Notes: a model not told the origin generated them from the sequence alone. Positions 17,332-26,476 are shown, numbered from the stretch's first letter. The stretch is 64,000 nt of DNA from CAYUYV01 sp964522525 (GCA_964522525.1 CAZFWG010000005.1:29980-93979); one strand, 5' to 3'. Numbers and translations: made by a program.

Positions 17332-18654
17332 TCAAAAGTTGAACTCCACGGTGAACTCGACAAAGTCGACGGGATCCGACACGCCCGTCTCCCGAATGAA
17401 GGCCTGGGGCTCGGAATGGGTGAAAAGGAGGCTCAGGAAGAAATGCTCTCCGGCCTGCCACTCCACACCGGCCGAGACCGAAATATCGACAAGGCGCTCG
17501 TCCGAGCCGAGCGGTTCGCGGATCAGAAAGCCTGGCGGTCCGTATACGCCATCTTCCGTTTCCAGGCGCCAATAGAAATTGACGTCCACGAATGTCAAAA
17601 GGTCGTCGCGGGGGCGCAGCCTCAAATAGGGGTGGACGTTGAAGAAGTTCGCCGGACCAAGAAGGGCGTTTTCGGAGAAATAACTGCCGCGCGGATAGAG
17701 CGCGTTGAATGTTCCAAGCCGGCCGTCACCAAGGTCACCGTCGCCCGAGGCGATATTGGTGGAGAGCATGATCTCCGGTGACCACGTCACCTCTTCCCAC
17801 CGATAGCCCGTGTTCATGGCCACCGTCCAGGCGGAGATATCGGCGTCCTCGAAATCTCCGAACTGATAGATCGCTTCCCAGTCCCAGAACCAAGGCCCCT
17901 TGTCACCGAAGGCCCGGGCGCCGACGGAATGGCGTTGCTCATCCTCGATACCTTCGATGGTTGCGCGGTCATCGAATTCCGCATAAAGATAGTAGAGATC
18001 GATTTTGCCGAGAGGCGCCGGGCCGACGATATACAGACCGGCAAGCTCCTGACCCTCGTCCTGGCCGTCATTGAAGATCCCATCGACATCCACATCAACG
18101 AGCCTGAGACCGACGGCATCGAGGTTCCAATCGCCGACCGCGAGAGAACCCCGCACGCCGTCCCAGGTGCGCCGGACATTGGTGCCATCGCGCACTGCGA
18201 CAAGACGCTGGGATCCCAGGCGCAATTCCTGACGGCCGACACGGATGAAAGCGTGCTCGGGGCCGAAGTCGAGAAAACCCTCCTGGAGGTCGAGGTCGTT
18301 CCGTTCGACGGGGCTCTCATCCCCTCCTTCGAGAAGGGCACTGACGACCGATGCCCGGGCGCGCAGCCAGGGGAGGGCCTGGGCATCTGCCACAATTCTG
18401 GCGCGCTGGGTCCAGAAGAACCCGGCCCCGTCCGCCCCCGCATCATATTCAATCGCCGAGAGATAGGTCACACGTTCGCGCAGTTGCCCGGACAGGTGAA
18501 GCCAGGAGGATTTTTCCTTCTCGGGTTCCTCTTCCGGTGTGTGGAGATGCGATTGCGCCCACGCGCCGCCGCTGACGGTCCATGCGACCGCCAGCATCGC
18601 TATCCCCATGGAGAAAGAAAGTGAGCGCCGCCCCATGTCCCTAAGCCTTCCCAT
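17332..18654 (-). CDS. Alginate-export-type outer-membrane porin
   Basis: A 440-residue beta-barrel with a signal peptide ending SGGAWA (about residue 33). It shows an alginate_exp-type barrel: LHLSGQLRERVTYLSAIEY, AFIRVGRQELRLGSQRLVA, VRRTWDGVRGS, and a C-terminal strand ending in phenylalanine (EFTVEFNF). AlgE-like porins move alginate or other anionic organic compounds across the outer membrane, in this group often outside any alginate pathway. It lies 42 bp after the tyrosinase gene, so the two are probably co-transcribed. Substrate unknown. Confidence 0.82.
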   Translation of the reverse strand: MGRLRDMGRRSLSFSMGIAMLAVAWTVSGGAWAQSHLHTPEEEPEKEKSSWLHLSGQLRERVTYLSAIEYDAGADGAGFFWTQRARIVADAQALPWLRARASVVSALLEGGDESPVERNDLDLQEGFLDFGPEHAFIRVGRQELRLGSQRLVAVRDGTNVRRTWDGVRGSLAVGDWNLDAVGLRLVDVDVDGIFNDGQDEGQELAGLYIVGPAPLGKIDLYYLYAEFDDRATIEGIEDEQRHSVGARAFGDKGPWFWDWEAIYQFGDFEDADISAWTVAMNTGYRWEEVTWSPEIMLSTNIASGDGDLGDGRLGTFNALYPRGSYFSENALLGPANFFNVHPYLRLRPRDDLLTFVDVNFYWRLETEDGVYGPPGFLIREPLGSDERLVDISVSAGVEWQAGEHFFLSLLFTHSEPQAFIRETGVSDPVDFVEFTVEFNF

Positions 18655-18696
18655 TTTGATGATCCTGAAATCGTCCTTATGCGGCCAGAGCTGAGG

Positions 18697-20079
18697 TCAG
18701 ACGTCGATCGACAAGGATACGCCTTTGAACGGGATGGGCTCGGTCGGGATTTCGCGTCCCTTGAGCGGCACGCCGACCCCGACGACACTCACGCGTCCGC
18801 TCTCAAGGAGGGCGTTCAAAGCAGTGGGCGGCACCTCGACCTGGCTCGTGACCGTACGCTCTAGACCTGAACGCAAATCGGGGATCGGCAGGATCGTGAA
18901 GGTACCCACATAGGTCGCCTGGCTGGTCGCATCGTCGACAAAAAACAGTCGGTGCTGAAAGGGTTGGAGAGGCAAACTCAAGCGTTCGTAGTTGAGCGCG
19001 ACACGGCCCGGCCCCTCACCACGGGCGATAACGTTGATCTGGGCCAATTGGGCATCCGAAAGATCGAGGGTGGCATAAGTCTCACCCCCGCCGGGAAATG
19101 CCGGCATCGTCTCCACACTGAGTGTCGGGCGCCAATCGAGACTGTCGAAACGATAGCCGAGCTTCTCCGTCTCGAGAACATCACGAACCCTGACCGTCTC
19201 GCGGTTGCCGGAGGGGCCATAAAACCAGAAGACGTGATCGAGCCAGTCGGCATCCGTCGGATTGGCGCGGCCATCACCTTGGGCCAGCCAGATCTCCCAG
19301 ACCCGGTCAATATTGCCGTGGTGGCTCTGGAACATGGGATCATTGCCGGCGCCGTCAAAAGACGCCATTTCACCGCCCGTCCAGTTATGGACATTGTTGT
19401 GGGCGCCTTGTTCGAGCGTGCCTTCGACCTGAACCTCGCCAAGGGTGCGACGGCGGCCCCCGAAATGGGCAAATTTTGTCGCGCGCAGGGCGGGGCCCAG
19501 CTCCAGAAAATCAGCGGGCAGTGTGTCGCTGCGCTCCTGCAATCGGGTCGTGTTGTAGAGGGCATTGCCGTCGCCCCAGTACCAATCGGGCACTCTGGCG
19601 TTTCGGGTCCAATCCCAATAGGGCAGTGCAAAGGCCGGCTCCTTCAAAACACGGCGGATCTTCTGTTCCAGATTGACGAGATAGGCCCGGTGCCAGGGCA
19701 AGAAGAACCAGCCATAGTGAACTTGATATCCGAAGGTCCGTGTCGCGCAAAACAGGGAGTGATGGGCCCAATGCTGCGCCCAGCCCATGGGATCCAGGGG
19801 ATTCTGTTCAGAACGCTTTTTCATCCAGGCCACGGCTTCCCGGTACATCCGGACATCGTCGCTGTCGGCGTTGAGGGAATGCGCTTCCTTGCGAATGCCA
19901 AAACCGATGATTTCGCTCATCTCCGGCGGACTTTCGGTTTGCACGTCCAGGAACGTCGTGTCCGGCTCCTCATCCCGGCCGCGCCAGGCGGCGAGACCCA
20001 AGCTGAGGGCACCAACCCCCACAGGTCCTGACATCATCAGTAAACGACGTGTAAGATCGGCGGATGCGCTTTTGCTCAC
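18697..20079 (-). CDS. Tyrosinase/polyphenol oxidase family copper protein
   Basis: A 460-residue type-3 copper protein. A GTG start at 20079 has GGGAGG 6 bp upstream. The N-terminus has a twin-arginine-like signal (LTRRLLMMSGPVG). CuA ligands lie in HWAHHSLFC, YQVHYGWFFLPWHR (H121, H130) and CuB ligands in EQGAHNNVHNW and MFQSHHGNIDRVWE. After the catalytic domain come segments like the plant-PPO DWL and C-terminal shielding domains (FWFYGPSGNRETVRVRDVLE). It would oxidise phenols or catechols to quinones in the periplasm. It leads a group with a porin and an exported amidohydrolase. Confidence 0.9.
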   Translation of the reverse strand: MSKSASADLTRRLLMMSGPVGVGALSLGLAAWRGRDEEPDTTFLDVQTESPPEMSEIIGFGIRKEAHSLNADSDDVRMYREAVAWMKKRSEQNPLDPMGWAQHWAHHSLFCATRTFGYQVHYGWFFLPWHRAYLVNLEQKIRRVLKEPAFALPYWDWTRNARVPDWYWGDGNALYNTTRLQERSDTLPADFLELGPALRATKFAHFGGRRRTLGEVQVEGTLEQGAHNNVHNWTGGEMASFDGAGNDPMFQSHHGNIDRVWEIWLAQGDGRANPTDADWLDHVFWFYGPSGNRETVRVRDVLETEKLGYRFDSLDWRPTLSVETMPAFPGGGETYATLDLSDAQLAQINVIARGEGPGRVALNYERLSLPLQPFQHRLFFVDDATSQATYVGTFTILPIPDLRSGLERTVTSQVEVPPTALNALLESGRVSVVGVGVPLKGREIPTEPIPFKGVSLSIDV

Positions 20080-20217
20080 GGTGGACCTCCCCTTCCTGTC
20101 GCGGCACGAAGTCTCTTCCGATCTGCGTCTCTATACTGCTTGCCGGACAAGGGCACTCCCTGCCCTCGTCCGGACATACAGTTCGGCCGGTGCCAGCATT
20201 GGGGCGACCAGACAGGC

Positions 20218-20976
20218 CTACTGCCCGCCTTCCGAGGCGCCGAACATGGTCTTCGCATAGAGAACACCGAGACCGTACGCGCCACCATGGTCTTTCACGA
20301 TCTCATTGGTTTCGACATAGGTCTCCGAACGGGCCCAATCCCGTTGAAGCTCCAGCAGGTACTGCATCGACGTGATGGGCACGGCACCCGCCTGGACCAT
20401 CCGCTGGACCGCCGCATCGTGGATTTCCTTCGACATGCCGCCCGAAGCGTCGGTGATGAAATAGACTTCGTAACCCTGATCGAGTGCCGACAGGGTTGGG
20501 AACACGCCGCACACTTCCGTCCACAGAGCGGCAATGACGATCTTCTTCCGATCAATCTGGTTGACGCGATCCGTAACGCGCTTGTCTTCCCAGGTGTTCA
20601 TGGTCGTGCGATCGATCGGCTCTTGATCCGGAAACACCGCCTTCACGGACGGAAACAGGGGGCCGGAAAACGTCGTTTCCGCGACAGTCGTCAGGATTGT
20701 CGGAACCTCAAAGAGTGCGGCCGCCTTGGCGACTTGCGTGACATTGTTGATCAGCAGATTGGTCTCGATCGAGTTGGCCGCAAACGCCATTTGCGGCTGA
20801 TGATCGATCAGGATCAGGGTGTGATTTTCCGCTGTCAGCAAAGCGTCCGACGCCGTCGACTTCGCCTTCAAGGCAAACGCCTCGCCTGTCGACGCGAGGC
20901 TGGCCGCAAGCGCCAGAGCGGCGAATGCAATCATGCGAAGTCCGCTGTTTCGTTGGATCGATTTGATGGTGCCCAT
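20218..20976 (-). CDS. Exported isochorismatase-family hydrolase
   Basis: A 252-residue cysteine-hydrolase-fold protein. The start at 20976 has AAGGAGAGGG upstream; longer frames lack a ribosome site. A signal peptide (cleavage near STGEAFA, residue 35) precedes the hydrolase domain. The conserved aspartate is D58 in LILIDHQPQ and the nucleophile C156 in ALWTEVCGVFPTL. This resembles the YcaC-like branch of the family, whose substrates are largely unknown. The gene stands on the minus strand between pirin and tyrosinase, 73 and 138 bp from them. Confidence 0.82.
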   Translation of the reverse strand: MGTIKSIQRNSGLRMIAFAALALAASLASTGEAFALKAKSTASDALLTAENHTLILIDHQPQMAFAANSIETNLLINNVTQVAKAAALFEVPTILTTVAETTFSGPLFPSVKAVFPDQEPIDRTTMNTWEDKRVTDRVNQIDRKKIVIAALWTEVCGVFPTLSALDQGYEVYFITDASGGMSKEIHDAAVQRMVQAGAVPITSMQYLLELQRDWARSETYVETNEIVKDHGGAYGLGVLYAKTMFGASEGGQ

Positions 20977-21049
20977 AGCCCTCTCCTTTTTCCAGTAAGC
21001 CATGCTTGGCCCTGACCGCACTGCCCGTTCAGGGTTCGTACATTCTCTC

Positions 21050-21751
21050 TTAGACGGCAAGGTCGAAAACGAGAACCTCCCCGTCGTCCTTCCCTTTGAT
21101 TTCGACACTCGTCTTTCTTGTGACCGCGATCGCATCCCCTGCGGACAATTCACGGCCTTCGATCTCAACCGTTCCGCGAGCAACATGGATCCAGGCGCCA
21201 CGATCTGACGCGAGCGAGAGGGTTGCTTCCTCGCCGTCATCAAAAAGGCCGGCGTAGAAATTGACGTCTTGGTGGATCGTCACAGAACCGTCACGGCCAT
21301 CCTGCGAACCCACAAGGCGCAGTCTTCCCCGCTTCTCCTCGTCATCGAAAGCCTTTTGTTCATATTCGGGGCGCGCGCCATCCGCTTCCGGAATGATCCA
21401 GATCTGAAGGAAATGAACGGACTCCTCCCGGGAATGGTTGAACTCCGAATGGCGAATGCCGGTGCCCGCGCTCATGCGCTGCACCTCACCGGGCCGGATG
21501 ACCGAGCCCGTGCCAATCGAGTCCTTGTGCTCAAGCGCGCCCTCCAGAACATAGGAGATGATCTCCATGTTCTGGTGGCCATGGGTGTCAAACCCCGCGC
21601 CGGGCTGAACCCTATCGTCGTTGATCACCCGCAAAGGCCCGAAGCCCATATGGTTGGAGTCGAAATATTGCCCGAACGAGAAGGTGTGGCGGGAATTGAG
21701 CCAGCCGAAATTGGCCGCGCCGCGCTCCTCTGCCTTTCTGACGGTAATCAT
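21050..21751 (-). CDS. Pirin family protein (cupin)
   Basis: A 233-residue bicupin. The start is likely ATG 21751, six bases after AAGGAGG, rather than the ATG at 21757 that touches the same Shine-Dalgarno sequence. Family features are NSRHTFSFGQYFD, FGPLRVINDDRVQPGAGFDT, HGHQNMEIISYVLEG and AGTGIRHSEFNHS, with metal ligands H-x-H and later E/H. Pirins of this type often have quercetinase-like dioxygenase activity. The gene diverges from a LysR regulator, a very common arrangement, with two inverted repeats between them. Confidence 0.93.
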   Translation of the reverse strand: MITVRKAEERGAANFGWLNSRHTFSFGQYFDSNHMGFGPLRVINDDRVQPGAGFDTHGHQNMEIISYVLEGALEHKDSIGTGSVIRPGEVQRMSAGTGIRHSEFNHSREESVHFLQIWIIPEADGARPEYEQKAFDDEEKRGRLRLVGSQDGRDGSVTIHQDVNFYAGLFDDGEEATLSLASDRGAWIHVARGTVEIEGRELSAGDAIAVTRKTSVEIKGKDDGEVLVFDLAV

Positions 21752-21803
21752 GTCCATCCTCCTTGCCGCGAAGCTCTGTTGAGTACTTGGCAGGAAAATA
21801 GTC

Positions 21804-21839
21804 GTTTCCGGGATTCGCACTAGAATCCGAATTGGAAAC
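21804..21839. promoter_or_regulatory. Nested inverted repeats, candidate LysR operator
   Basis: GGATTC (21811-21816) and GAATCC (21823-21828) form a perfect repeat with a 6-bp centre, flanked by GTTTCC (21804-21809) and GGAAAC (21834-21839). The block sits between pirin and the LysR gene and fits a LysR recognition or activation site. Confidence 0.55.
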
Positions 21840-21842
21840 AAA

Positions 21843-21863
21843 TTGTCTTGTGATTGAAGACAA
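21843..21863. promoter_or_regulatory. Inverted repeat near the LysR start
   Basis: TTGTCTT and AAGACAA are perfect 7-bp arms with a 7-bp spacer and match the T-N11-A pattern of LysR sites. It ends 17 bp before the LysR ATG, suitable for autoregulation. Confidence 0.55.
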
Positions 21864-21880
21864 TACGCAGGGGCGCTTTT

Positions 21881-22792
21881 ATGGACCGGTTTACCTCGCT
21901 TTCGGCCTTCACCCGCGTTGTCGAAGAAGGCAGCTTTGCCGCCGCGGGCCGGCGCATGGGCCTGTCCCGGGCCCAGGTCAGCAAGCTCGTCATGGCTCTT
22001 GAGGATGGCCTCGGTGCGCAACTCCTGAACCGATCGACTCGGGCCGTTTCGCCGACGCCGACCGGCCGCGCATTCTACGAAAGGGCCGCCGCCATTCTCG
22101 CCGATCTCGCCGCGGCGGAACGAAGTGTCCAGGATGCGGTGGAGGAACCCCAAGGGGACTTGCGCATCAATGCGCCGATGTCCTTCGGCACCATGCATCT
22201 TGCGCCGGCCATCGCAGACTTCATGGTCAGCCATCCCAAGCTCAATGTGATCCTGTCCCTGAACGACCGGCAAGTCGATCCCGTCGCGGAAGGCTTCGAT
22301 ATCACGGTGCGGATCGGCACGCCCATGGAGTCCACGACGCTGATCGACCACCGGATTGTCGAGGCGCGCCGGGTCATTTGTGCGTCACCTGATTATTTGA
22401 AAACCCAGGGCCGACCGGATGAACCGCGTGACCTGGCCAAACACGACTGCCTCCACTATGCCCCGGGCTCGGAAGGCGCTACCTGGCGCCTGATGAAAGG
22501 GTCAAAAAGTTATGACGTGGGCATCCGGTCTCGGATGACCAGCAACAATGGCGAGGTGCTGCTGGCCGCCGCCGTCGAGAATCTGGGGATCACGCTCCTG
22601 CCGACATTCATTGTCGGCGCCGACTTGCAAGCGGGGCGCCTTGTTACCGTTCTCGATGACTTCACGCCGCCGCCGCTCCATCTATGCCTGCTCTATCCAC
22701 CCAACCGACATTTGTCTCCCCGGCTCCGGCTCTTCGTCGACTTCTTCCATGAGCGTTTTGCCGATCGTCCGTATTGGGATCTCGTTCGATAG
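21881..22792 (+). CDS. LysR-family transcriptional regulator
   Basis: A 303-residue regulator. The ATG at 21881 (MDRFTSLSAFTRVVEEGSF) matches the family N-terminus; an earlier ATG at 21854 would add nine atypical residues. The helix-turn-helix covers about residues 1-60 (RRMGLSRAQVSKLVMALED), then a dimerisation helix and the periplasmic-binding-like effector domain with LRINAPMSFGTMHLAPAIAD. Divergent placement implies control of the pirin gene. This subgroup often answers to quinones or electrophiles. Confidence 0.92.
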   Translation: MDRFTSLSAFTRVVEEGSFAAAGRRMGLSRAQVSKLVMALEDGLGAQLLNRSTRAVSPTPTGRAFYERAAAILADLAAAERSVQDAVEEPQGDLRINAPMSFGTMHLAPAIADFMVSHPKLNVILSLNDRQVDPVAEGFDITVRIGTPMESTTLIDHRIVEARRVICASPDYLKTQGRPDEPRDLAKHDCLHYAPGSEGATWRLMKGSKSYDVGIRSRMTSNNGEVLLAAAVENLGITLLPTFIVGADLQAGRLVTVLDDFTPPPLHLCLLYPPNRHLSPRLRLFVDFFHERFADRPYWDLVR

Positions 22793-22849
22793 CCCCTTCC
22801 CGCCGGAAGTCACATCCCGTTGTGGTGTCGCGGCGGAGCAGGACGCTTG

Positions 22850-23461
22850 TCAGCTCATCGTGATCGCCTTCTGAAAAGCGGGACGTGCCGCAACACGGTC
22901 GACATAGGCCTTGAGATGGGCCATCTCGTCGGGCACACAGCCGAGCCTGTTGCTCATGAAGGCCGCATGGCCCAGCATGATATCCGCGCCAGAGAAATTG
23001 CCGATCAGATAGTCCTTGCCGTCAAGCGTTTCATCGACGGGCGCCAGAGCCTTGGTCAACAGACGCTGGGCCTGACCCAACACCGCTTCGTCGCGCCGAT
23101 CCGGCGGCAGCAGGATCGTCTGTACGACAATCGTGTTGACCGGCGGCATCACCATGCCTTCGCAATAGTGGAACCACTGGAGATAGGCCGGAAATTCGGG
23201 GGCGGACACGGCCGGCTTCAGGCCACCGTTCTTGTGACGTTCCAGGACATATTCCACAATGGCCCCGGATTCATAGATCGTCACGTCTCCGTCTTCGAGG
23301 ACCGGCACCCGGCCGAGGGGATGGCGGGCCCGATGCTCATCGGATTTCAGATCCTTCGGATGGAAGGACATGGCGTTCAACTCGTAAGGCAGGCCGAGTT
23401 CTTCCAGCAGCCATACGATCCGGCCGGCCCGTGAATTCGGTGCGAAATGCAGCTTAAGCAT
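22850..23461 (-). CDS. Glutathione S-transferase family protein
   Basis: A 203-residue protein. The start MLKLHFAPNSRAG at 23461 has GGGGAG upstream. The N-terminal thioredoxin-fold domain has the serine-type active-site region NSRAGRIVWLLEELGLPYE and the glutathione-binding GRVPVLEDGDVTIYESGAI; the C-terminal helical domain has YLIGNFSGADIMLGHAAF. It conjugates or isomerises electrophiles with glutathione. Last in a minus-strand group with a crotonase and a Baeyer-Villiger-type monooxygenase, pointing to detoxification or catabolism of organic substrates. Confidence 0.9.
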   Translation of the reverse strand: MLKLHFAPNSRAGRIVWLLEELGLPYELNAMSFHPKDLKSDEHRARHPLGRVPVLEDGDVTIYESGAIVEYVLERHKNGGLKPAVSAPEFPAYLQWFHYCEGMVMPPVNTIVVQTILLPPDRRDEAVLGQAQRLLTKALAPVDETLDGKDYLIGNFSGADIMLGHAAFMSNRLGCVPDEMAHLKAYVDRVAARPAFQKAITMS

Positions 23462-23503
23462 CGTGCTCTCCCCTCGTGTTGTTGTGTTGAGTTCTGACAA
23501 TGG

Positions 23504-24172
23504 TCAATGGGACAGGCTTGCCCGAATGGCCTCCAATGTCGTGCTGCGCACGGCGCGTTTATTGCCGGCATAGGCGGGCGTGGGAAGCTCCGCCAGTTGG
23601 CGGGCCACGGCCATGGCTTGTTCGATCAGATCGTCGGGCTGGACAGCGGCATCCAGGAAACCGATCCGAACCGCCCCTTCCGGATCATAGAGCGTTCCCT
23701 GAACGGCGGCTTCCGTCAAATGATCCGCAGGGATCCGGGCTTTGAGAAGTTCCAACGCGAATACCGGCAAGACCATATTGATGGCGGTCTCATTAGCGCC
23801 AATCTTAAACGCTCCGTGGACGCCTATACGCGTATCGCACGACAGGAGCAGGAAAGAGCCCATGGCAATCGCATGCCCGGTGCAGGCGGCGACGAGCGGC
23901 AAGGGAAAGCCATAGAGCCGTTCGGCCATGGCGCCGCCGGCCCGCACGAGGGCTCCCGCCTCCTCCGCCGATGCCTCCTGAAGCACTTTGAGATCAAATC
24001 CGGCTGAGAAACGGCCCGGCCGCCCCATCAGGACAACCGCCTTCGCGGTCGCTTCGGCTTCATCAAGGGCTGCGTTGAGGGCCGACAGAAGGTCCATATT
24101 GACGGCATTCGCCTTGCCATCATCCATGGAGATCAGGGCGACGGTGTCATGCAATTGCAGATTGACGGACAT
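23504..24172 (-). CDS. Enoyl-CoA hydratase/isomerase family protein (crotonase)
   Basis: A 222-residue crotonase-fold protein, a little shorter than typical 255-residue hydratases. It has GRPGRFSAGFDLKVL (CoA/oxyanion segment) and AACTGHAIAMGSFLLLSCDT, the second oxyanion-hole segment. The usual glutamates of true hydratases are not obvious, so isomerase or hydrolase activity is possible. It lies between the monooxygenase and GST genes, 42 bp before the latter. Confidence 0.85.
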   Translation of the reverse strand: MSVNLQLHDTVALISMDDGKANAVNMDLLSALNAALDEAEATAKAVVLMGRPGRFSAGFDLKVLQEASAEEAGALVRAGGAMAERLYGFPLPLVAACTGHAIAMGSFLLLSCDTRIGVHGAFKIGANETAINMVLPVFALELLKARIPADHLTEAAVQGTLYDPEGAVRIGFLDAAVQPDDLIEQAMAVARQLAELPTPAYAGNKRAVRSTTLEAIRASLSH

Positions 24173-24267
24173 TTTCTTCTCTCATTCGTCTCTATGCGAA
24201 ACAGGTGACATTGTGCGAGACGGCCGGCCGGGGTCATTCTACAAGGCCATCTCCCGGCCGCACCACA

Positions 24268-25764
24268 TCAGGAATAGACAAGAGCATCCGTATCAAGATC
24301 AAGGGCCGGAATCTCATCCTTTTCCTTCCAGTAGTCCTGGGTGTGGCGCCAGTCCGGATGATCGCCCGCCTTAGGCAGAAGATGCATGCTGCGCTTGAGG
24401 TAGTTCGGGTTGAAATCTTCGTCGTCGATCCATGTGCCTATTTTCATGTCTTTGAGGCTTTCCGGGATATGGGGCGTGACCTGCCGTGCGCCGATGGCAT
24501 CCATGTGTTTGAGGAGGCGGCAGACATAGTCGCCCAGCAAATCAACACGGAGGGTCCAACTGGCGCGGAAATACCCGAACACCCAGAGAAGATTGGGAAC
24601 ATCCGTGAACATCATACCGCGATAGGTGACAGTCTGCGGCCAATCGACAATCTTGCCGTCGACTTCAAACAGCACATCCCCCATGACAGACAAATTGAAG
24701 CCCGTCGCCGTGATGATGATGTCAGCTTCCAGTTCCTCGCCGGACTGCAGCAACAGCCCCTTTGGCGTGAACCGGGCGATCTGATCGGTCCGCATGCTGG
24801 CCTTTCCGGACGCGAAACACTTGAAGAGATCCCCATCCGGAACAAAGGCAAGGCGTTGTTGCCAAGGACGGTAACGGGGGGTCAGATGGGTTTCCATGTC
24901 GAAGTCGGGACCGACAAAAGGACGCAACGCCTCGAGCAGCTCCTGTTTGACGATCTCCGGCTCCTCCTTGGACCGACGGTCCATCTCCCGCTGCTGAAAC
25001 AACGCGACGCGGCGGACAATGTCGTGAATGACCATGGGGTCGACTTCCACGGCCCGGAGCAAATCGGCCAATTCATTGACGTTTTGGCCGGGATGGAAAT
25101 AGGTCGGCGAACGTTGGACAAGTGTCAGGTGCTCACAGTCCTCCGCGATCGCCGGCACAAGGGTCGCGGCCGTCGCACCGGACCCGATCAGGATGACCTT
25201 CTTGCCTTTGTAGTCCAGATCTTCGGGCCAGGTCTGGGGATGGACAACAACGCCCTTGTAGTCGTCCATGCCTTCCCATTCGGGCGTGTAGCCCTGTTCG
25301 TGCTTATAGTAGCCCTGACACATCCAGAGGAAATTGGCCGTGAAATATTTCTTCTCGGCCGTCTTGAGGTCGGTGGCCTCGACAATCCATAATTTGTGCT
25401 CTGACGACCAGGCGGCCCGCTCTATCCGATGGCCATAGCGGATATGCTCACGCAACTGATTATCTTCAATGACCTCGTCCATATATTTCAGGATCTCGTC
25501 GGCCGTCGCAATCGGCGCGCTCATCCAGGGCTTGAACCGGTAGCCAAAGGTATAGAGGTCCGAGTCGGAGCGAATGCCGGGATATTTGTGCATGTGCCAA
25601 GTCCCGCCAAAAGTGTCGTATTTCTCCAGAATGACAAAGCTCTTGTCCGGGCATTGCTCTTGAAGGTGGTAAGCGGATCCGATCCCGGATATCCCGGCAC
25701 CCACGATCAAGACATCGAAATGTTCGACATTGGCCCTGGCTGCAGCCTCTTGATATGCTTCCAT
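24268..25764 (-). CDS. Flavin monooxygenase, Baeyer-Villiger type
   Basis: A 498-residue FAD/NADPH enzyme with an ATG at 25764 (a GTG/TTG start 9-12 bases upstream is possible). The FAD Rossmann motif is VLIVGAGISGIGSA, the NADPH motif KVILIGSGATAATLVPA, and the Baeyer-Villiger fingerprint reads YKGVVVHPQTWPEDLDYKG (family FxGxxxHxxxWP, with Y for F). The earlier FGGTWHMHKYPGIRSD is typical of this clade. It inserts oxygen next to a ketone to give an ester or lactone, or oxidises S or N. First gene of the group with crotonase and GST. Confidence 0.9.
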   Translation of the reverse strand: MEAYQEAAARANVEHFDVLIVGAGISGIGSAYHLQEQCPDKSFVILEKYDTFGGTWHMHKYPGIRSDSDLYTFGYRFKPWMSAPIATADEILKYMDEVIEDNQLREHIRYGHRIERAAWSSEHKLWIVEATDLKTAEKKYFTANFLWMCQGYYKHEQGYTPEWEGMDDYKGVVVHPQTWPEDLDYKGKKVILIGSGATAATLVPAIAEDCEHLTLVQRSPTYFHPGQNVNELADLLRAVEVDPMVIHDIVRRVALFQQREMDRRSKEEPEIVKQELLEALRPFVGPDFDMETHLTPRYRPWQQRLAFVPDGDLFKCFASGKASMRTDQIARFTPKGLLLQSGEELEADIIITATGFNLSVMGDVLFEVDGKIVDWPQTVTYRGMMFTDVPNLLWVFGYFRASWTLRVDLLGDYVCRLLKHMDAIGARQVTPHIPESLKDMKIGTWIDDEDFNPNYLKRSMHLLPKAGDHPDWRHTQDYWKEKDEIPALDLDTDALVYS

Positions 25765-26233
25765 CCCGTTCACCAACCCTGACTTTTTGTTCCAATCCGC
25801 CCCTGTCCGCCAATTCTACGCCAGACGGAAGCGGTCTCGCCTTAATCTCTATTATGGCCATGCCGGCACCCCCCACACGACCGAGACTGTCATAGTGTAC
25901 CCGACGGCACTGCGTCACAAGAAGCCGAAACGACAGGGCATCGGCGCCGCAGACGCGCGTTCATCCGGATCATGGCCAGGAGGCGTGGAAAAAACGCCTC
26001 TGGTGGGTTTTCCGTTCCGGTTTCAACCGCGAAGCGAAAGGCCGCAAGGGATTGCAAGGCTTTGCACCCCCAGGGCCGCAGTCGTGGCCCCTGCCTGGCC
26101 CGCTGATTTTGGGATTGACAAAAATCAAGGGCACGGCCTAGCTGCGCCCCTAATGTCGGGCCCAGACAAAGAAGAGCCGATTTCGCGAAGCAGGCTTGCG
26201 GGCATCCTCAAATGTTGCGGGAAGGAGTGAAAT
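25765..26233. other. Intergenic region before ydcH-like gene
   Basis: About 470 bp without a convincing gene. It contains the FNR-type box listed separately; no other signal stands out. Confidence 0.5.
26115..26128. promoter_or_regulatory. FNR/FixK-type box
   Basis: TTGAC-AAAA-ATCAA matches the CRP/FNR-family consensus TTGAY-N4-RTCAA exactly. It lies 105 bp before the ATG of the YdcH-like gene and is the only gene-proximal site of its kind I noticed. It suggests induction under low oxygen or redox change. Confidence 0.65.
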
Positions 26234-26476
26234 ATGACCCATACGCCACATGAACTGGCCGCCGATTTTCCGGAATTTGCCGATACCATTCATCGTTTGA
26301 AAACAGAAGATGCTCACTTTCACAAACTCCACGAGGAGTATCATGTCCTCAACCGCGACATTCACCGTGCGGAGACGGATGTTGAACCGACCTCGGACCA
26401 ACATCTCGAGGAAATGAGAACCCGCCGTGTACGGCTCAAAGATGAACTCTACGGACTGCTGAAAGCCGCCCAATAG
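26234..26476 (+). CDS. YdcH/DUF465 family small protein
   Basis: An 80-residue helical protein reading DFPEFADTIHRLKTEDAHFH then KLHEEYHVLNRDIHRAE and RLKDELYGLLK, the DUF465 pattern (usually about 70-80 residues). It is mostly coiled-coil and charged, and cytosolic. Function unknown; in alphaproteobacteria the family is often strongly expressed. The gene is monocistronic, preceded by an FNR-type box and followed by a strong terminator. Confidence 0.9.
   Translation: MTHTPHELAADFPEFADTIHRLKTEDAHFHKLHEEYHVLNRDIHRAETDVEPTSDQHLEEMRTRRVRLKDELYGLLKAAQ

Noticed and set aside
24205..25392. 395-residue plus-strand frame opposite the Baeyer-Villiger enzyme
   Set aside because: Antisense shadow; the minus strand has complete FAD and NADPH motifs.
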